Assembly: GCF_003112695.1 (NCBI RefSeq)
Contig: NZ_BFBP01000025.1
Coordinates: forward strand, 62,001 to 126,000
Length of the DNA: 64,000 nucleotides
DNA from: Azospira sp. I13
GTDB lineage: Bacteria > Pseudomonadota > Gammaproteobacteria > Burkholderiales > Rhodocyclaceae
Direction of reading: 5' to 3'
Positions 9,184-17,359 of the stretch are shown here, piece by piece (position 1 is the stretch's first letter; each line of letters starts with the position of its first letter). The translations under genes and the position numbers were made by a program. The notes beneath the pieces were generated by a model. The model was not told the origin of the DNA, searched no databases, and worked only from the letters and a program-made list of their open reading frames with translations.

Positions 9184-9786
9184 CTACTTGGCCGGCACGG
9201 TGCCGAAATCCACCTTGGGAGCGGTGGAAATGGCCTGTTCGTTTTCCACCGAGAAGTTGGCCTTGGGCGAGTAGCCGAAGGCCATGGCGGTGAGATTGTT
9301 GGGGAAACTGCGCACCGCCGTGTTGTACTCCTGGATGGCCTTGATGTAGCGGTTACGGGCCACGGTGATGCGGTTTTCGGTGCCTTCCAGCTGGGCCTGG
9401 AGGTCGCGGAAGCCGGCATCGGCCTTCAACTGGGGATAATTTTCGCTCACCACCAGCAGGCGGGAGAGGGCCGAGGAGAGCTCACCCTGGGCCTGCTGGA
9501 AGCGGGCCAGGGCCTGGGGATCGTTGGCCAGTTCAGGCGTTGCCTGGAGGCTGCCCACCCGGGCCCGGGCAGCGGTGACTTCCGTCAGCACCTTTTCCTC
9601 ATGGGCGGCGTAGCCCTTCACCGTATTCACCAGATTGGGCACCAGGTCGGCGCGGCGCTGGTACTGGTTGAGGACTTCGGACCAGGATGCCTTGGATTGT
9701 TCGTCCAAGGCCTGGAAGGTGTTGTAACCGCAACCGGACAACAGGGCGGCGACCAGGGAAAGCAGGGCAAGCAGGCGCAGGTTCAT
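9184..9786 (-). CDS. lemA: LemA-family lipoprotein
   Basis: A 200-residue LemA protein. The N-terminus is a lipoprotein signal with lipobox LLSGC (Cys19), so the mature protein should be anchored to a membrane. The helical LemA core follows (QYQRRADLVPNLVNTVKGYA; ARNRYIKAIQEYNTAVRSFP). The start at ATG 9786 gives a normal signal peptide. It is first gene of an operon with two TPM genes, 13 bp upstream of the first one. The role of LemA is unresolved in most bacteria; co-occurrence with TPM proteins is well known. Confidence 0.95.
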   Translation of the reverse strand: MNLRLLALLSLVAALLSGCGYNTFQALDEQSKASWSEVLNQYQRRADLVPNLVNTVKGYAAHEEKVLTEVTAARARVGSLQATPELANDPQALARFQQAQGELSSALSRLLVVSENYPQLKADAGFRDLQAQLEGTENRITVARNRYIKAIQEYNTAVRSFPNNLTAMAFGYSPKANFSVENEQAISTAPKVDFGTVPAK

Positions 9787-9999
9787 CGCAGGTTCCTCGA
9801 TGCACAGGGAATGAAGAGGGCCATGGTAGCGCAAAGGGCCGACTCCCCAGGCCAGGGCCGGTGAAAGATTTGTGAAACCAGCAGCAGGAGCCGCCCTCAG
9901 CGGCGCACCCCGGCAAGACATGGAGGGGAGGAGAAGCGCCTCGCCCCGGCTTGCCACTTAAGCAGCTTAACGGGCTTGGGAGACGGCAGAAAACTGGGA

Positions 10000-10869
10000 C
10001 TAAGCGCGACGGGCTTCGGCCAGTAGACGCCGGGCGAAGCAGAGGTCTTCCCAGGCCAGGGCCTTGTCGGTGAGGTTGCGCAGCAGATAGGCCGGGTGAT
10101 AGGTCACCACGACGGGAATGGCTCGACCATCCAGCTGGTATTCATGGCGGCGGCCCCGCAGGGCGCCCAGGGGACGCTCCAGGCCCAGCACGCTATGCAC
10201 GGCAGCGCGGCCGAGGAGAACGATCAGCTTGGGCTGCAGCAACTGGATCTGGCGCTCCAGATAGGGCCGGCAGGCGGCCATCTCGGCCGCCTCAGGGGTG
10301 CGATTGCCGGGTGGCCGGCATTTCACCGCATTGCCGATGTAGACGCCCCGGCCCCGTGCCACGTCGACAGCCGAGAGCATGGCATCGAGCAGCTTCCCGG
10401 CCTGGCCGACGAAGGGCTCGCCCTGCTCGTCCTCGTCCGCCCCCGGACCTTCGCCGACGAACAGCCAGTCGGGTTGGCGATCCCCCACGCCCAGCACCGC
10501 CTGCTTGCGCTTCTCGCACAAGCCGCAGGCCCGGCAATCAGCAACGGCGGCCTCAAGCCCGGCCCAATCCAGGGTGGCAATGCTGCCGACGGCAGCTCTG
10601 GAGGCGGGTTGTGAAACCAGTGGAGCGGTAGCTCCGTCAGCGGGTTGGAAGGTGGGCGGGGAAGCGCGCCGGGGAGCAGGCGCCCCGGACATGGGTGGTG
10701 CAAAAGCACCTTCCTGGGCAAGCGGCATGGCGGCAGAGGCCTGGTGACCCGTAGCGGGTACGCTATCGGCAGCCGCATCTTCCGGTATCGCCACAGCTGA
10801 CTCCTCGGCTCCCCGCAGGACCCACAGGGGCGTCAGACCCATTTCGTGCAGGATATCTTGCCGCTTCAT
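10000..10869 (-). CDS. Family 4 uracil-DNA glycosylase (4Fe-4S)
   Basis: A 289-residue protein that excises uracil from DNA. The catalytic domain occupies about residues 100-289. The four [4Fe-4S] ligands are Cys112, Cys115, Cys184 and Cys200, with the 2/68/15 intervening residues expected for this family. The uracil-binding motifs GEGPGADEDEQGEPFVG and TYHPAYLLR are present. The first 100 residues form a proline/alanine-rich, probably disordered extension starting MKRQDILHEMGLTPLW, a feature seen in many betaproteobacterial members. It follows rimI by 17 bp on the same strand and so probably shares the tsaB-rimI transcript. Confidence 0.94.
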   Translation of the reverse strand: MKRQDILHEMGLTPLWVLRGAEESAVAIPEDAAADSVPATGHQASAAMPLAQEGAFAPPMSGAPAPRRASPPTFQPADGATAPLVSQPASRAAVGSIATLDWAGLEAAVADCRACGLCEKRKQAVLGVGDRQPDWLFVGEGPGADEDEQGEPFVGQAGKLLDAMLSAVDVARGRGVYIGNAVKCRPPGNRTPEAAEMAACRPYLERQIQLLQPKLIVLLGRAAVHSVLGLERPLGALRGRRHEYQLDGRAIPVVVTYHPAYLLRNLTDKALAWEDLCFARRLLAEARRA

Positions 10870-10886
10870 GGTCCCTCCCGACGGCC

Positions 10887-11378
10887 TCAGGCCGCCACCT
10901 CACCCAGGTCGCGCCGCAGCACCAGGGCATCTTCCCGACCTTCGGTGGCTGGGTAGTATCCCTTGCGCCGGCCAATGACCTGAAAGCCGTAGTTTTTGTA
11001 AAGCGCCAGAGCCCGGGCGTTGGACGGCCGCACTTCGAGCAGCATGGATGTCGCCCCGCCGACCCGGGAAACCTCCATGGCAAAACGCAACAGCCGGGCG
11101 CCGTAGCCCCGGCCCTGGCGTTCTGCGGCAACGCTGATGTTGAGCAGGTGGGTTTCATCCAGGGAGGGCATGAGCACCATGTAGCCCAGCAACTGGCCGC
11201 CTTCCCGGGCGACCCAGCAGGCGTAGCCGGCCTTCATGGAATCGGCGAAATTGCCCTGACTCCAGGGAAAGGGATAGACCCGGGTTTCAATGGCCATGAT
11301 GGCCTCCAGGTCCCGCCCGTTCATGGGCAGGAATTCCAGGGGGGCCAGTTCTGCCGCCAGGGAAGCCAGCACGTTCAT
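10887..11378 (-). CDS. rimI: Ribosomal protein S18 N-acetyltransferase RimI
   Basis: A 163-residue GNAT enzyme that acetylates the N-terminal alanine of ribosomal protein S18. The acetyl-CoA loop appears as RQGRGYGARLL, and the C-terminal part (LEVRPSNARALALYKNYGF) is typical RimI. The start at ATG 11378 lies one base after the tsaB stop (TGAAATG), showing coupling; a longer in-frame start would overlap tsaB. Pairing of tsaB and rimI is conserved in proteobacteria. Confidence 0.95.
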   Translation of the reverse strand: MNVLASLAAELAPLEFLPMNGRDLEAIMAIETRVYPFPWSQGNFADSMKAGYACWVAREGGQLLGYMVLMPSLDETHLLNISVAAERQGRGYGARLLRFAMEVSRVGGATSMLLEVRPSNARALALYKNYGFQVIGRRKGYYPATEGREDALVLRRDLGEVAA

Positions 11379-11379
11379 T

Positions 11380-12069
11380 TCAGGCCTTGCCGCCCTGGGC
11401 CAGCCGTTCGGCAACGGTGAAGGCCACCTTGTCCCGCACGTAGAGCGGTGCCGCCAGGGCCGGGTCGAGGCCTTCGCCCCGGGCCAGCCGGGGTGCCGCC
11501 AGTTGCGCCACCGCTGCGGCCGTGGGTACCCGCTCCGGCCCCAGGGGGATGGCCTGGGCCATCAGGCGCTCTGCCAGGGCGGGATAGGCGGCAGGACCAT
11601 TCCCGCAGGCATGCCAGCCGGCCTCTTGAGGCACGGGAGCGGCCTCCGGCGGGGTGACGCAAAGGGCTCCCAGAGCTTCCAGGCCATCGCCCTGGCGCCG
11701 ATAGGCGCCGCAATAGACCTCGCCCATGCGGGCATCCAGATAGACCGCCACCTGATCGTGGCCATCAGCCAGGGCCAGGGCCTCCAGGGTCACCACCGGC
11801 AGCACCGGAATGTCGAGGGCTACCGCCAGGCCCTGGGCCACGCCGCAGGCCACCCGCAGGCCGGTGAAGGCACCGGGCCCGGCGCCGAAAGCGATACCGT
11901 CCAGGTCGGCCAGGGTCAGCCCGGCCTCCGCCACCAGGGTCTGGACCAGGGGTAGCAGGGTCAGGGAGCTTTGCTCGCCGGCGGGACATTCCCGGGCAAG
12001 GAGGAGGCCATCCCGCCAGAGGGCAACAGACCCCTGGTCGGTGGCGGTTTCGAGGGCCAGCAGATTCAT
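11380..12069 (-). CDS. tsaB: tRNA threonylcarbamoyladenosine synthesis protein TsaB
   Basis: A 229-residue ASKHA-fold protein that partners TsaD in making t6A37 on ANN-decoding tRNAs. The N-terminus MNLLALETATDQGSVAL and the motif GAGPGAFTGLRV are diagnostic. The start at ATG 12069 fits the family; the 30 bases of open frame upstream are not conserved in style. It is probably the first gene of tsaB-rimI-udg, since a leftward terminator sits just upstream at 12166-12188. Confidence 0.96.
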   Translation of the reverse strand: MNLLALETATDQGSVALWRDGLLLARECPAGEQSSLTLLPLVQTLVAEAGLTLADLDGIAFGAGPGAFTGLRVACGVAQGLAVALDIPVLPVVTLEALALADGHDQVAVYLDARMGEVYCGAYRRQGDGLEALGALCVTPPEAAPVPQEAGWHACGNGPAAYPALAERLMAQAIPLGPERVPTAAAVAQLAAPRLARGEGLDPALAAPLYVRDKVAFTVAERLAQGGKA

Positions 12070-12165
12070 GGGGAAGGATTTTACCCCAGGCCGGGCCATT
12101 CCCCATTCCCCGCCCCGCGACGGAGGGCGATGGCGGCGCTGGTAGCGGCCGCCGCAAGGAGGTGG

Positions 12166-12188
12166 AAAAAAAACGCCAAAAATGGCGT
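12166..12188 (-). terminator. Rho-independent terminator, leftward
   Basis: Arms ACGCCA (12173-12178) and TGGCGT (12183-12188) are separated by AAAA and followed on the leftward strand by a run of eight T (A run at 12166-12173). It lies about 100 bp upstream of tsaB. Because the gene to its right already has its own terminator at 12559-12591, this one implies a leftward transcript arising inside the non-coding stretch, or simply insulates tsaB. Confidence 0.7.
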
Positions 12189-12441
12189 GTCAAGACTTGA
12201 CTTATGCACAAACAGCCTCAACCCCAGCCAGACTAGCCACTCTCCGCCTGCCATGACGGGCGGAATCCAGCAGCAATGTAGCAACATACTGTTTTTATTG
12301 ATTTTTATAGAAAAGCCGCTTTTTTGGGCAGAGTAAAAAAAGTCCTTATCCCCAGGCCACTTAGGGCTTCTGTCCGACAATAACCCACAAAGTTATCCAC
12401 AGCTTGTGTGAACAACTCTGCAAGTCCCGGGTGGATCAGGT
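12189..12441. other. AT-rich non-coding region with DnaA-box cluster
   Basis: No convincing gene is present. On the + strand, TTATGCACA at 12202-12210 and TTATCCACA at 12393-12401 both match the DnaA-box consensus TTATNCACA. TTATCCCCA at 12346-12354 differs at one position, and TGTGAACAA at 12407-12415 is a one-mismatch box in the opposite orientation. AT-rich runs fill 12290-12345, and GATC followed by a T-run (12434-12448) resembles an unwinding-element 13-mer. A perfect 13-bp palindrome GTCAAGACTTGAC lies at 12189-12201. No dnaA, dnaN or rpmH is near, so a chromosomal oriC is not established; a DnaA-titrating or DnaA-regulated site is the cautious reading. Confidence 0.5.
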
Positions 12442-12558
12442 TTTTTTATGGGGAAGCGCAGGCGACGGAGAAAAGAGGGCGGGGAAAAAAAGGGGATGCG
12501 GCATCGGTCTCGACGCCAATTCCGGGGAACATCCGCAGCCGTTGCGGCTGGATGCCGG

Positions 12559-12591
12559 AAAAAAAGACAGCCCAGCAGACGATCAGGGCTG
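12559..12591 (-). terminator. Terminator overlapping the stop of the exported helical protein gene
   Basis: CAGCCC (12568-12573) and GGGCTG (12586-12591) form a 6-bp stem with a 12-nt loop, followed leftward by a T-rich run (A run at 12559-12566). The stop codon at 12583-12585 lies inside the loop, so the gene ends within its own terminator. Confidence 0.65.
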
Positions 12592-12963
12592 GCGCGGGGG
12601 GCGGGCCGAACCCGGCGGCGGGCCTTCCGGCCCTTCGGGGCGACGGCTGTCCCGGGGATAAAACTCCCGGCCGGCCTCATGCACATCCCGACGCAGGCGC
12701 TGGCGTTCCTCCGGGCTCAGGCGGCGGCGGTCGTCCGGCCCGGGAATGCCGGCCATAGGCAAACCGGTTTCCGCCTGGCGGGAATCCAGCCACTGACGGC
12801 GCGCCTCCCGGCGGGCCTGACGCTCCTCGGGGGTCAAACGGGGAGCCCCCTCGCCCTGCTCCCAGCGGTGCCCCGGCCCGGGTCCGGGCGCACGAGCATC
12901 CGCCGGCTGCGCCCAGAGGGCGCCGGAACAGAGCAGCAGACAGGAGAAAAGGAGAGCTTTCAT
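12583..12963 (-). CDS. Small exported Arg/Glu-rich protein, function unknown
   Basis: A 126-residue protein with a signal peptide (about 1-18, MKALLFSCLLLCSGALWAQ). The mature part is highly charged and contains two similar segments, LTPEERQARREARRQ and LSPEERQRLRRDVHEA, which look like amphipathic helices of the kind found in periplasmic Spy/CpxP-like proteins. That likeness is a matter of style only. The ATG at 12963 is chosen because the signal peptide starts there; no good Shine-Dalgarno is seen. It is divergent from ompR-envZ, so envelope-stress control by that system is an attractive guess. Confidence 0.68.
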   Translation of the reverse strand: MKALLFSCLLLCSGALWAQPADARAPGPGPGHRWEQGEGAPRLTPEERQARREARRQWLDSRQAETGLPMAGIPGPDDRRRLSPEERQRLRRDVHEAGREFYPRDSRRPEGPEGPPPGSARPPRQP

Positions 12964-13256
12964 CGCCAGGAGGATCGAAAGGGTTGCAGCAACCGCCCGT
13001 GGGCCGCGCGGGCGGCGCACAGTGTGCCCAAATTGCCGGCCCCTTGCCAGATGCCACAGGAACATCAAAGGGCCGCCAGGGCAAAACCGACGCCCCAATG
13101 CTAACCGCTCTGGCACTCGGCAACATCACGCAGATGTTAGGGTTCGGCGCCCTTTTGTAAGCAATTGTTTCCCCAGTCGCCGTCAGCAACGAGGCGTAAC
13201 GTCTCCGCCCCCCGCCCCCTGTCGGAGCCCGGCGGAAGCGGTTAGGATTGCCAGCC
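12964..13256. promoter_or_regulatory. Divergent intergenic region upstream of ompR
   Basis: This 293-bp gap holds the promoters of the exported protein and of ompR. A dyad AACATC (13122-13127) / GATGTT (13133-13138) and an AT-richer stretch around 13155-13172 are the only visible structure. I see no coding potential. Confidence 0.4.
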
Positions 13257-13988
13257 ATGAGCGATACCAAACAACGCATTCTCGTCGTCGATGACGACCA
13301 GCGCCTGCGGGACCTGCTGCTGCGCTACCTGGGCGAACAGGGCTTCACCGTCAAGGCAGCGGACAGCGCCCCGGCCATGGACAAGCTGCTGGCCCGGGAA
13401 ACCTTCGACCTGCTGGTGCTGGACCTGATGCTGCCCGGGGAAGACGGCCTTTCCATCTGCCGCCGCCTGCGCGCCGCCGACGCCCATCAGGCCATCCTCA
13501 TGCTCACCGCCAAGGGCGACGAAATCGACCGCATCGTCGGCCTGGAGATGGGCGCCGACGATTATCTGCCCAAGCCCTTCAACCCCCGGGAACTGGTGGC
13601 CCGCATTCACGCCGTGCTGCGCCGGCGCGCCCTGCCGCCGCCCGGCGCCCCGGTGGAAGCCGAAGGTACGGTGCAATTGGGGGACATCCACATTGATCTG
13701 GCTACCCGCCGCCTCAGCCGCGGCAAGGAGGGTGAAGCGGTGATGCTGACCACGGGCGAATTCGCCGTGCTCAAAGTACTGCTGCAGCACCCCCGCCAGC
13801 CCCTCTCCCGGGATCGCCTGATGGCCCTCGCCCGGGGCCGGGAACAGGGCCCCTTCGACCGGGCCATCGACGTGCAGATCTCCCGCCTGCGCAAGCTCAT
13901 CGAGCCGGACCCCCAGGCCCCGCGCTACATCCAGACCGTCTGGGGCTTCGGCTACGTCTTCGTGCCGGACGGCCAGGCGGCCAGCTGA
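13257..13988 (+). CDS. ompR: Response regulator OmpR
   Basis: A 243-residue OmpR/PhoB-type regulator. The receiver domain (1-120) has the acidic pocket VVDDDQRLRDLLLRYLGEQG, phospho-acceptor Asp56 in LVLDLMLPGEDGLSICRRLR, and the conserved Lys in DDYLPKPFNPRELVAR. The C-terminal winged helix (about 140-240) ends RYIQTVWGFGYVFVPDG. Receiver segments are nearly identical to enteric OmpR. ATG 13257 has AGGA about nine bases upstream; a TTG at 13248 is in frame but less likely. Its kinase gene begins 3 bp after the stop. Confidence 0.95.
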   Translation: MSDTKQRILVVDDDQRLRDLLLRYLGEQGFTVKAADSAPAMDKLLARETFDLLVLDLMLPGEDGLSICRRLRAADAHQAILMLTAKGDEIDRIVGLEMGADDYLPKPFNPRELVARIHAVLRRRALPPPGAPVEAEGTVQLGDIHIDLATRRLSRGKEGEAVMLTTGEFAVLKVLLQHPRQPLSRDRLMALARGREQGPFDRAIDVQISRLRKLIEPDPQAPRYIQTVWGFGYVFVPDGQAAS

Positions 13989-13991
13989 ACC

Positions 13992-15326
13992 GTGGCCCTC
14001 GCCGCCCACCTGCGCCGCCTGTTGCCCCGTACCCTGCTGGTACGGGCCTTTCTCCTGCTGGCTCTGTTGCTGCTCGTCTCGGTCTCCATCTGGGTTGGCC
14101 TGTTCCGCGTCGCCGAGCGAGAGCCCCGGGCCCGACAACTGGCCCAGCTCACCGCCAGCGTGGTCAATATCACCCGCGCCGCCCTGCTCAGCTCCGACCC
14201 GGTGCTGCGCCGCGACCTGCTGCGGGACCTTTCCGAGCGGGAAGGCCTGCGCCTCTACCCTGCGGAGGAGCAGGACCGGGCCACGCCACTGCCGGACAAG
14301 GATTTCCTCAACATCTTCCAGCGCGAGGCCCGGGAACTGATGGGCCCCGACGCCCGCTTCGCCAGCGTGGTCAATGAACAGCCGGGATTCTGGATCCGCT
14401 TTTCCATGGAGGAAGGGGACGACTACTGGCTGGTCCTGCCCCGGGAGCGCACCGAACGCAATCCGGCCTGGCAATGGCTGGGCTGGGGCGCCCTTTCCCT
14501 GGTGCTCTCCCTGGTGGTCGCCTGGCTCATCGTCGCCCGCATCGCCCGCCCCCTGAAAACCATGGCGGACGCCGCCGGGGCCGTGGGCCGGGGCGAGCGC
14601 CCCCAGGCGCTGGCAGAAGACGGGGCGGAGGAAATCCGCCTGCTGGCCCGGGCCATGAACCAGATGTCCGCCGACCTGAGCCGCCTGGAAAATGACCGGG
14701 CCCAGGTGCTGGCCGGCATTTCCCACGACCTGCGCACCCCCCTGGCCCGCCTGCGCCTGGCGGCCGAGATGGGCGTGGAGGACGACAGCCTGCGCAGCGG
14801 TATCCAGGAAGACATCAGCCAGATGGACGGCATCATCGGCCAGTTCCTCGACTTTGCCCGGGGCGAAGACCAGGAGCCGGAAACCCTGGCCGACCCCAAC
14901 CTGCTGCTGGAAGCCCTGGCCCGCCGCTATCGGGAACGGGGCCTGGAGGTCAGTCTGGAAACGACGCCTCTGCCCCCCCTCCCCCTGCGCCCCCGGGCCC
15001 TGGAGCGGGCCCTGGTCAATCTCCTGGATAACGCCGTGAAATACGGTGCAGCCCCCCTCACCCTGGCCTCCCGCCAGGTTGGCGGACGTATCGAACTGGC
15101 GGTGCTGGACCGGGGCTGTGGCATCCCGGAAGCCGAGATGGAGCGTCTCAAGCAGCCCTTCACCCAGCTCGAAGCCGCCCGTAGCGACACCACCGGCACG
15201 GGACTGGGCCTGGCCATCGTCGAGCGCATTGCCCGGCTGCACGGCGGTCACCTGAAGTTGCGCAACCGGCCCGGCGGCGGCCTGGAAAGCATGCTCGACC
15301 TGCCCGCGCCCCATGGCGATTCCTGA
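13992..15326 (+). CDS. envZ: Sensor histidine kinase EnvZ-like
   Basis: A 444-residue inner-membrane kinase starting with GTG at 13992. Two transmembrane helices (about 18-40 and 160-180) flank a periplasmic loop; a HAMP domain follows (about 180-235). The dimerisation domain carries His245 in GISHDLRTPLARLRLAAEM, close to enteric EnvZ. The ATPase domain shows the N box (NLLDNAVKYG), G1 box (DRGCGIPEAE) and G2 box (GTGLGLAIVERIA). It is cotranscribed with ompR. The signal is not evident from sequence; osmolarity and envelope state are the known EnvZ inputs. Confidence 0.94.
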   Translation: MALAAHLRRLLPRTLLVRAFLLLALLLLVSVSIWVGLFRVAEREPRARQLAQLTASVVNITRAALLSSDPVLRRDLLRDLSEREGLRLYPAEEQDRATPLPDKDFLNIFQREARELMGPDARFASVVNEQPGFWIRFSMEEGDDYWLVLPRERTERNPAWQWLGWGALSLVLSLVVAWLIVARIARPLKTMADAAGAVGRGERPQALAEDGAEEIRLLARAMNQMSADLSRLENDRAQVLAGISHDLRTPLARLRLAAEMGVEDDSLRSGIQEDISQMDGIIGQFLDFARGEDQEPETLADPNLLLEALARRYRERGLEVSLETTPLPPLPLRPRALERALVNLLDNAVKYGAAPLTLASRQVGGRIELAVLDRGCGIPEAEMERLKQPFTQLEAARSDTTGTGLGLAIVERIARLHGGHLKLRNRPGGGLESMLDLPAPHGDS

Positions 15327-15789
15327 AGCGTCGCGCCCTCCCGCCGCCGTGGCCCCCTGGCACATCCGGCCCTTCGTCGAGGCTGACCGGCCCGCCCTGC
15401 GCCGCCTTTTCGTCGAGGCGCGGAATCAGGCCTTCACCTGGGCTCCGGCCGGCGCCCACCGGCTGCAAGACTTCGACATTGCCACCGAAGGCGAGCGCAT
15501 CCTCGTCGCCAGCGCTACCGCCGATGGGGAGGTGTTGGGGTTTGCCGCCGTCTGGGAGCCGGATAGCTTCCTGCACAGCCTGTTCGTGCATCCTGACTGC
15601 CAGGGCCGGGGTATCGGCAAGGCGCTCCTGGCTGCCTGCCAGCCCTATTTCAGCGCTACGCCCACCCTCAAATGCCTGGAAGCCAACCAGGCCGCCCAGG
15701 CCTTCTATTTTTCCCAAGGCTGGCAGCTGCGCCAGCGGGGCGACAGTGCCGACGGCGCCTATCTTCTGCTGGCCCGGGAAGCGGGCTGA
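15313..15789 (+). CDS. GNAT-family N-acetyltransferase
   Basis: A 158-residue acetyltransferase whose ATG at 15313 overlaps the last 14 bases of envZ, so it is probably translated from the ompR-envZ message. Acetyl-CoA loop HPDCQGRGIGKALLAACQ is clear, and the C-terminal part (EANQAAQAFYFSQGWQ) is typical. Substrate unknown. The same arrangement downstream of a two-component system may simply be operon extension. Confidence 0.9.
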   Translation: MAIPEASRPPAAVAPWHIRPFVEADRPALRRLFVEARNQAFTWAPAGAHRLQDFDIATEGERILVASATADGEVLGFAAVWEPDSFLHSLFVHPDCQGRGIGKALLAACQPYFSATPTLKCLEANQAAQAFYFSQGWQLRQRGDSADGAYLLLAREAG

Positions 15790-15921
15790 AGAGCCAGCCA
15801 GTCACAAACCGTCATCAAATGGCATCACCGGTTACCCGCCGCTACAGCGGGCCGACAGACGCCCGCCGGCCCCCTCCCTAGAATGGCTCCATCGACAACA
15901 ACAAGCCCCCGGGAGAAGAAC

Positions 15922-16107
15922 ATGCAAGACAAGACCATGACCGCCAATGCCCGCAAGATCCTGCTGGTGACTGCCAGCGCCTTCTGCCTGGCCTCTGCCG
16001 GGGCCTATCTGGGCAACGCCGCCTTCAAGCGCGGCAGCGAAGGCAGCAACGAGCGTGATCCGCAAACCCAGAGCCAGGAATTCCAAAAAAGTCAGCCCCG
16101 CCCCTGA
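15922..16107 (+). CDS. Small single-pass membrane protein, unknown
   Basis: A 61-residue protein, MQDKTMTANARKILLVTASA..., with one hydrophobic segment (about 11-32) and a polar C-terminus rich in Gln, Ser and Lys. ATG 15922 is supported by GGGAG six bases upstream; an earlier in-frame ATG at 15883 lacks a ribosome-binding site. It is followed by a strong terminator. I do not recognise a family; it could be exported or membrane-anchored. Confidence 0.7.
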   Translation: MQDKTMTANARKILLVTASAFCLASAGAYLGNAAFKRGSEGSNERDPQTQSQEFQKSQPRP

Positions 16108-16144
16108 GGGCTGACCGCAAAACGCCGACCTCAACCCCAACGGC

Positions 16145-16181
16145 AAAAAGCCCGACCTCCATTTGGAGGCCGGGCTTTTTT
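16145..16181. terminator. Bidirectional terminator between small ORF and sbp
   Basis: Twelve-base arms at 16149-16160 and 16165-16176 pair with one mismatch around an ATTT loop, with A-run before and T-run after. It can serve both the rightward small gene and leftward sbp. Confidence 0.8.
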
Positions 16182-16245
16182 ATGGCGGCCAACTCGGGAA
16201 GGGGATCGGCTCATTCCCGGTCCCCGTTTCCGGTCATCCGGTGAC

Positions 16246-17262
16246 TTAACGCTTGCTCTGGATTTGGTCGTAGATGGCACCATCGGCAAAGTGGGCCTTG
16301 GTGGCATTGGTCCAGCCGCCAAACAGCTGGTCGATGGTGAAGAGATTGACCTTGCCGAACTGTTTGGCGTACTTGGCGGCCACTTTGGGGTCGATGGGCC
16401 GGTAGTAGTTCTGAGCGGCAATCTCCTGACCGGCGGCGGTGTAGAGGTATTCCAGGTAGGCCTGGGCCTGCTTGCGGGTGCCGTGCTTTTCCACATTCTT
16501 GTCCACCACGGCGACCGGGGGCTCGGCCAGGATGGAAAGGGAGGGAGTAACGATGTCGAACTTGTCCGGCCCCAGTTCCTTCACCGCCAGATAGGCCTCA
16601 TTTTCCCAGGCGATCAGCACGTCGCCCTGGCCCCGTTCGACAAAGGTGGTGGTGGAACCCCGGGCACCGGTATCGAGCACCAGCACGTTCTTGAACAGCT
16701 TGGCGACGAAGTCCTTGGCGCTGGCCTCGTTGCCGCCAGGCTGCTTGAGGGCGAAGCCCCAGGCGGCCAGGTAGTTCCAGCGGGCGCCGCCGGAGGTCTT
16801 GGGATTGGGGGTGATAACGCCGACACCGGGCTTCACCAGGTCGTTCCAGTCCTTGATGCCCTTGGGGTTGCCCTTGCGCACCAGGAAGACGATGGTGGAA
16901 GTGTAGGGGGAAGCGTTGTGAGGCAGCTTCTTTTGGTAATCGGCCGCAAGCAGGCCGCGTTCGGCCAGGGGATCGATATCACCGGCCAGGGCCAGGGTCA
17001 CCACGTCGGCTTCCAGGCCGTCGATGACGGAGCGGGCCTGCTTGCCGGAGCCGCCATGGGACTGCTTGATAGTCAGGTTTTCGCCGGTCTTTTCCTTCCA
17101 GTGCTTGATGAAGGCGGCGTTGAAGTCCTGGTACAGCTCCCGGGTGGGGTCATAGGAGACGTTAAGCAGGGTGGTGTCTGCCAGGGCATTGCCGGCAAAC
17201 AGCAAAGACAGGGCGGTGGCGGAAACTGCCAGGGCGGCAGAGAGTTTGCTGGACTTGGCCAT
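16246..17262 (-). CDS. sbp: Periplasmic sulfate-binding protein
   Basis: A 338-residue type II solute-binding protein of the sulfate/thiosulfate ABC importer. Signal peptide about 1-28 (cleavage near [20 protein letters not shown]). Family motifs: [38 protein letters not shown] and [20 protein letters not shown]. No cysTWA genes lie next to it in the window, so the permease must be encoded elsewhere. The AT-rich upstream gap suggests a regulated promoter; CysB control is usual for this family. Confidence 0.95.
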   Translation of the reverse strand: MAKSSKLSAALAVSATALSLLFAGNALADTTLLNVSYDPTRELYQDFNAAFIKHWKEKTGENLTIKQSHGGSGKQARSVIDGLEADVVTLALAGDIDPLAERGLLAADYQKKLPHNASPYTSTIVFLVRKGNPKGIKDWNDLVKPGVGVITPNPKTSGGARWNYLAAWGFALKQPGGNEASAKDFVAKLFKNVLVLDTGARGSTTTFVERGQGDVLIAWENEAYLAVKELGPDKFDIVTPSLSILAEPPVAVVDKNVEKHGTRKQAQAYLEYLYTAAGQEIAAQNYYRPIDPKVAAKYAKQFGKVNLFTIDQLFGGWTNATKAHFADGAIYDQIQSKR

Positions 17263-17350
17263 GGATTTCTCCCGAGGGGTGATAAGCGATGGGCGAAGTC
17301 TAGGTTGGGCCTTTTATAAAAATAAATAATGTTTCTTTACTTGTTTATAA
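17263..17350 (-). promoter_or_regulatory. AT-rich sbp promoter region
   Basis: The 97-bp gap upstream of sbp contains an AT-rich block at about 17311-17350 in otherwise GC-rich sequence, including TATAAAAATAAATAAT on the + strand. It resembles sulfur-starvation promoters bound by CysB-type regulators, but I cannot assign the -35 and -10 with confidence. Confidence 0.4.
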
Positions 17351-17359
17351 CCAAATGCA

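Noticed and set aside
12189-12441. Calling the DnaA-box region the chromosomal replication origin
   Set aside because: No dnaA, dnaN, gyrB or rpmH is nearby and GC skew cannot be computed here; kept only as a finding to test.
13242-15365. A 707-codon open frame on the minus strand opposite ompR-envZ
   Set aside because: It is antisense to two secure genes and its product is low-complexity Gly/Gln/Val; long mirror frames are expected in GC-rich DNA.
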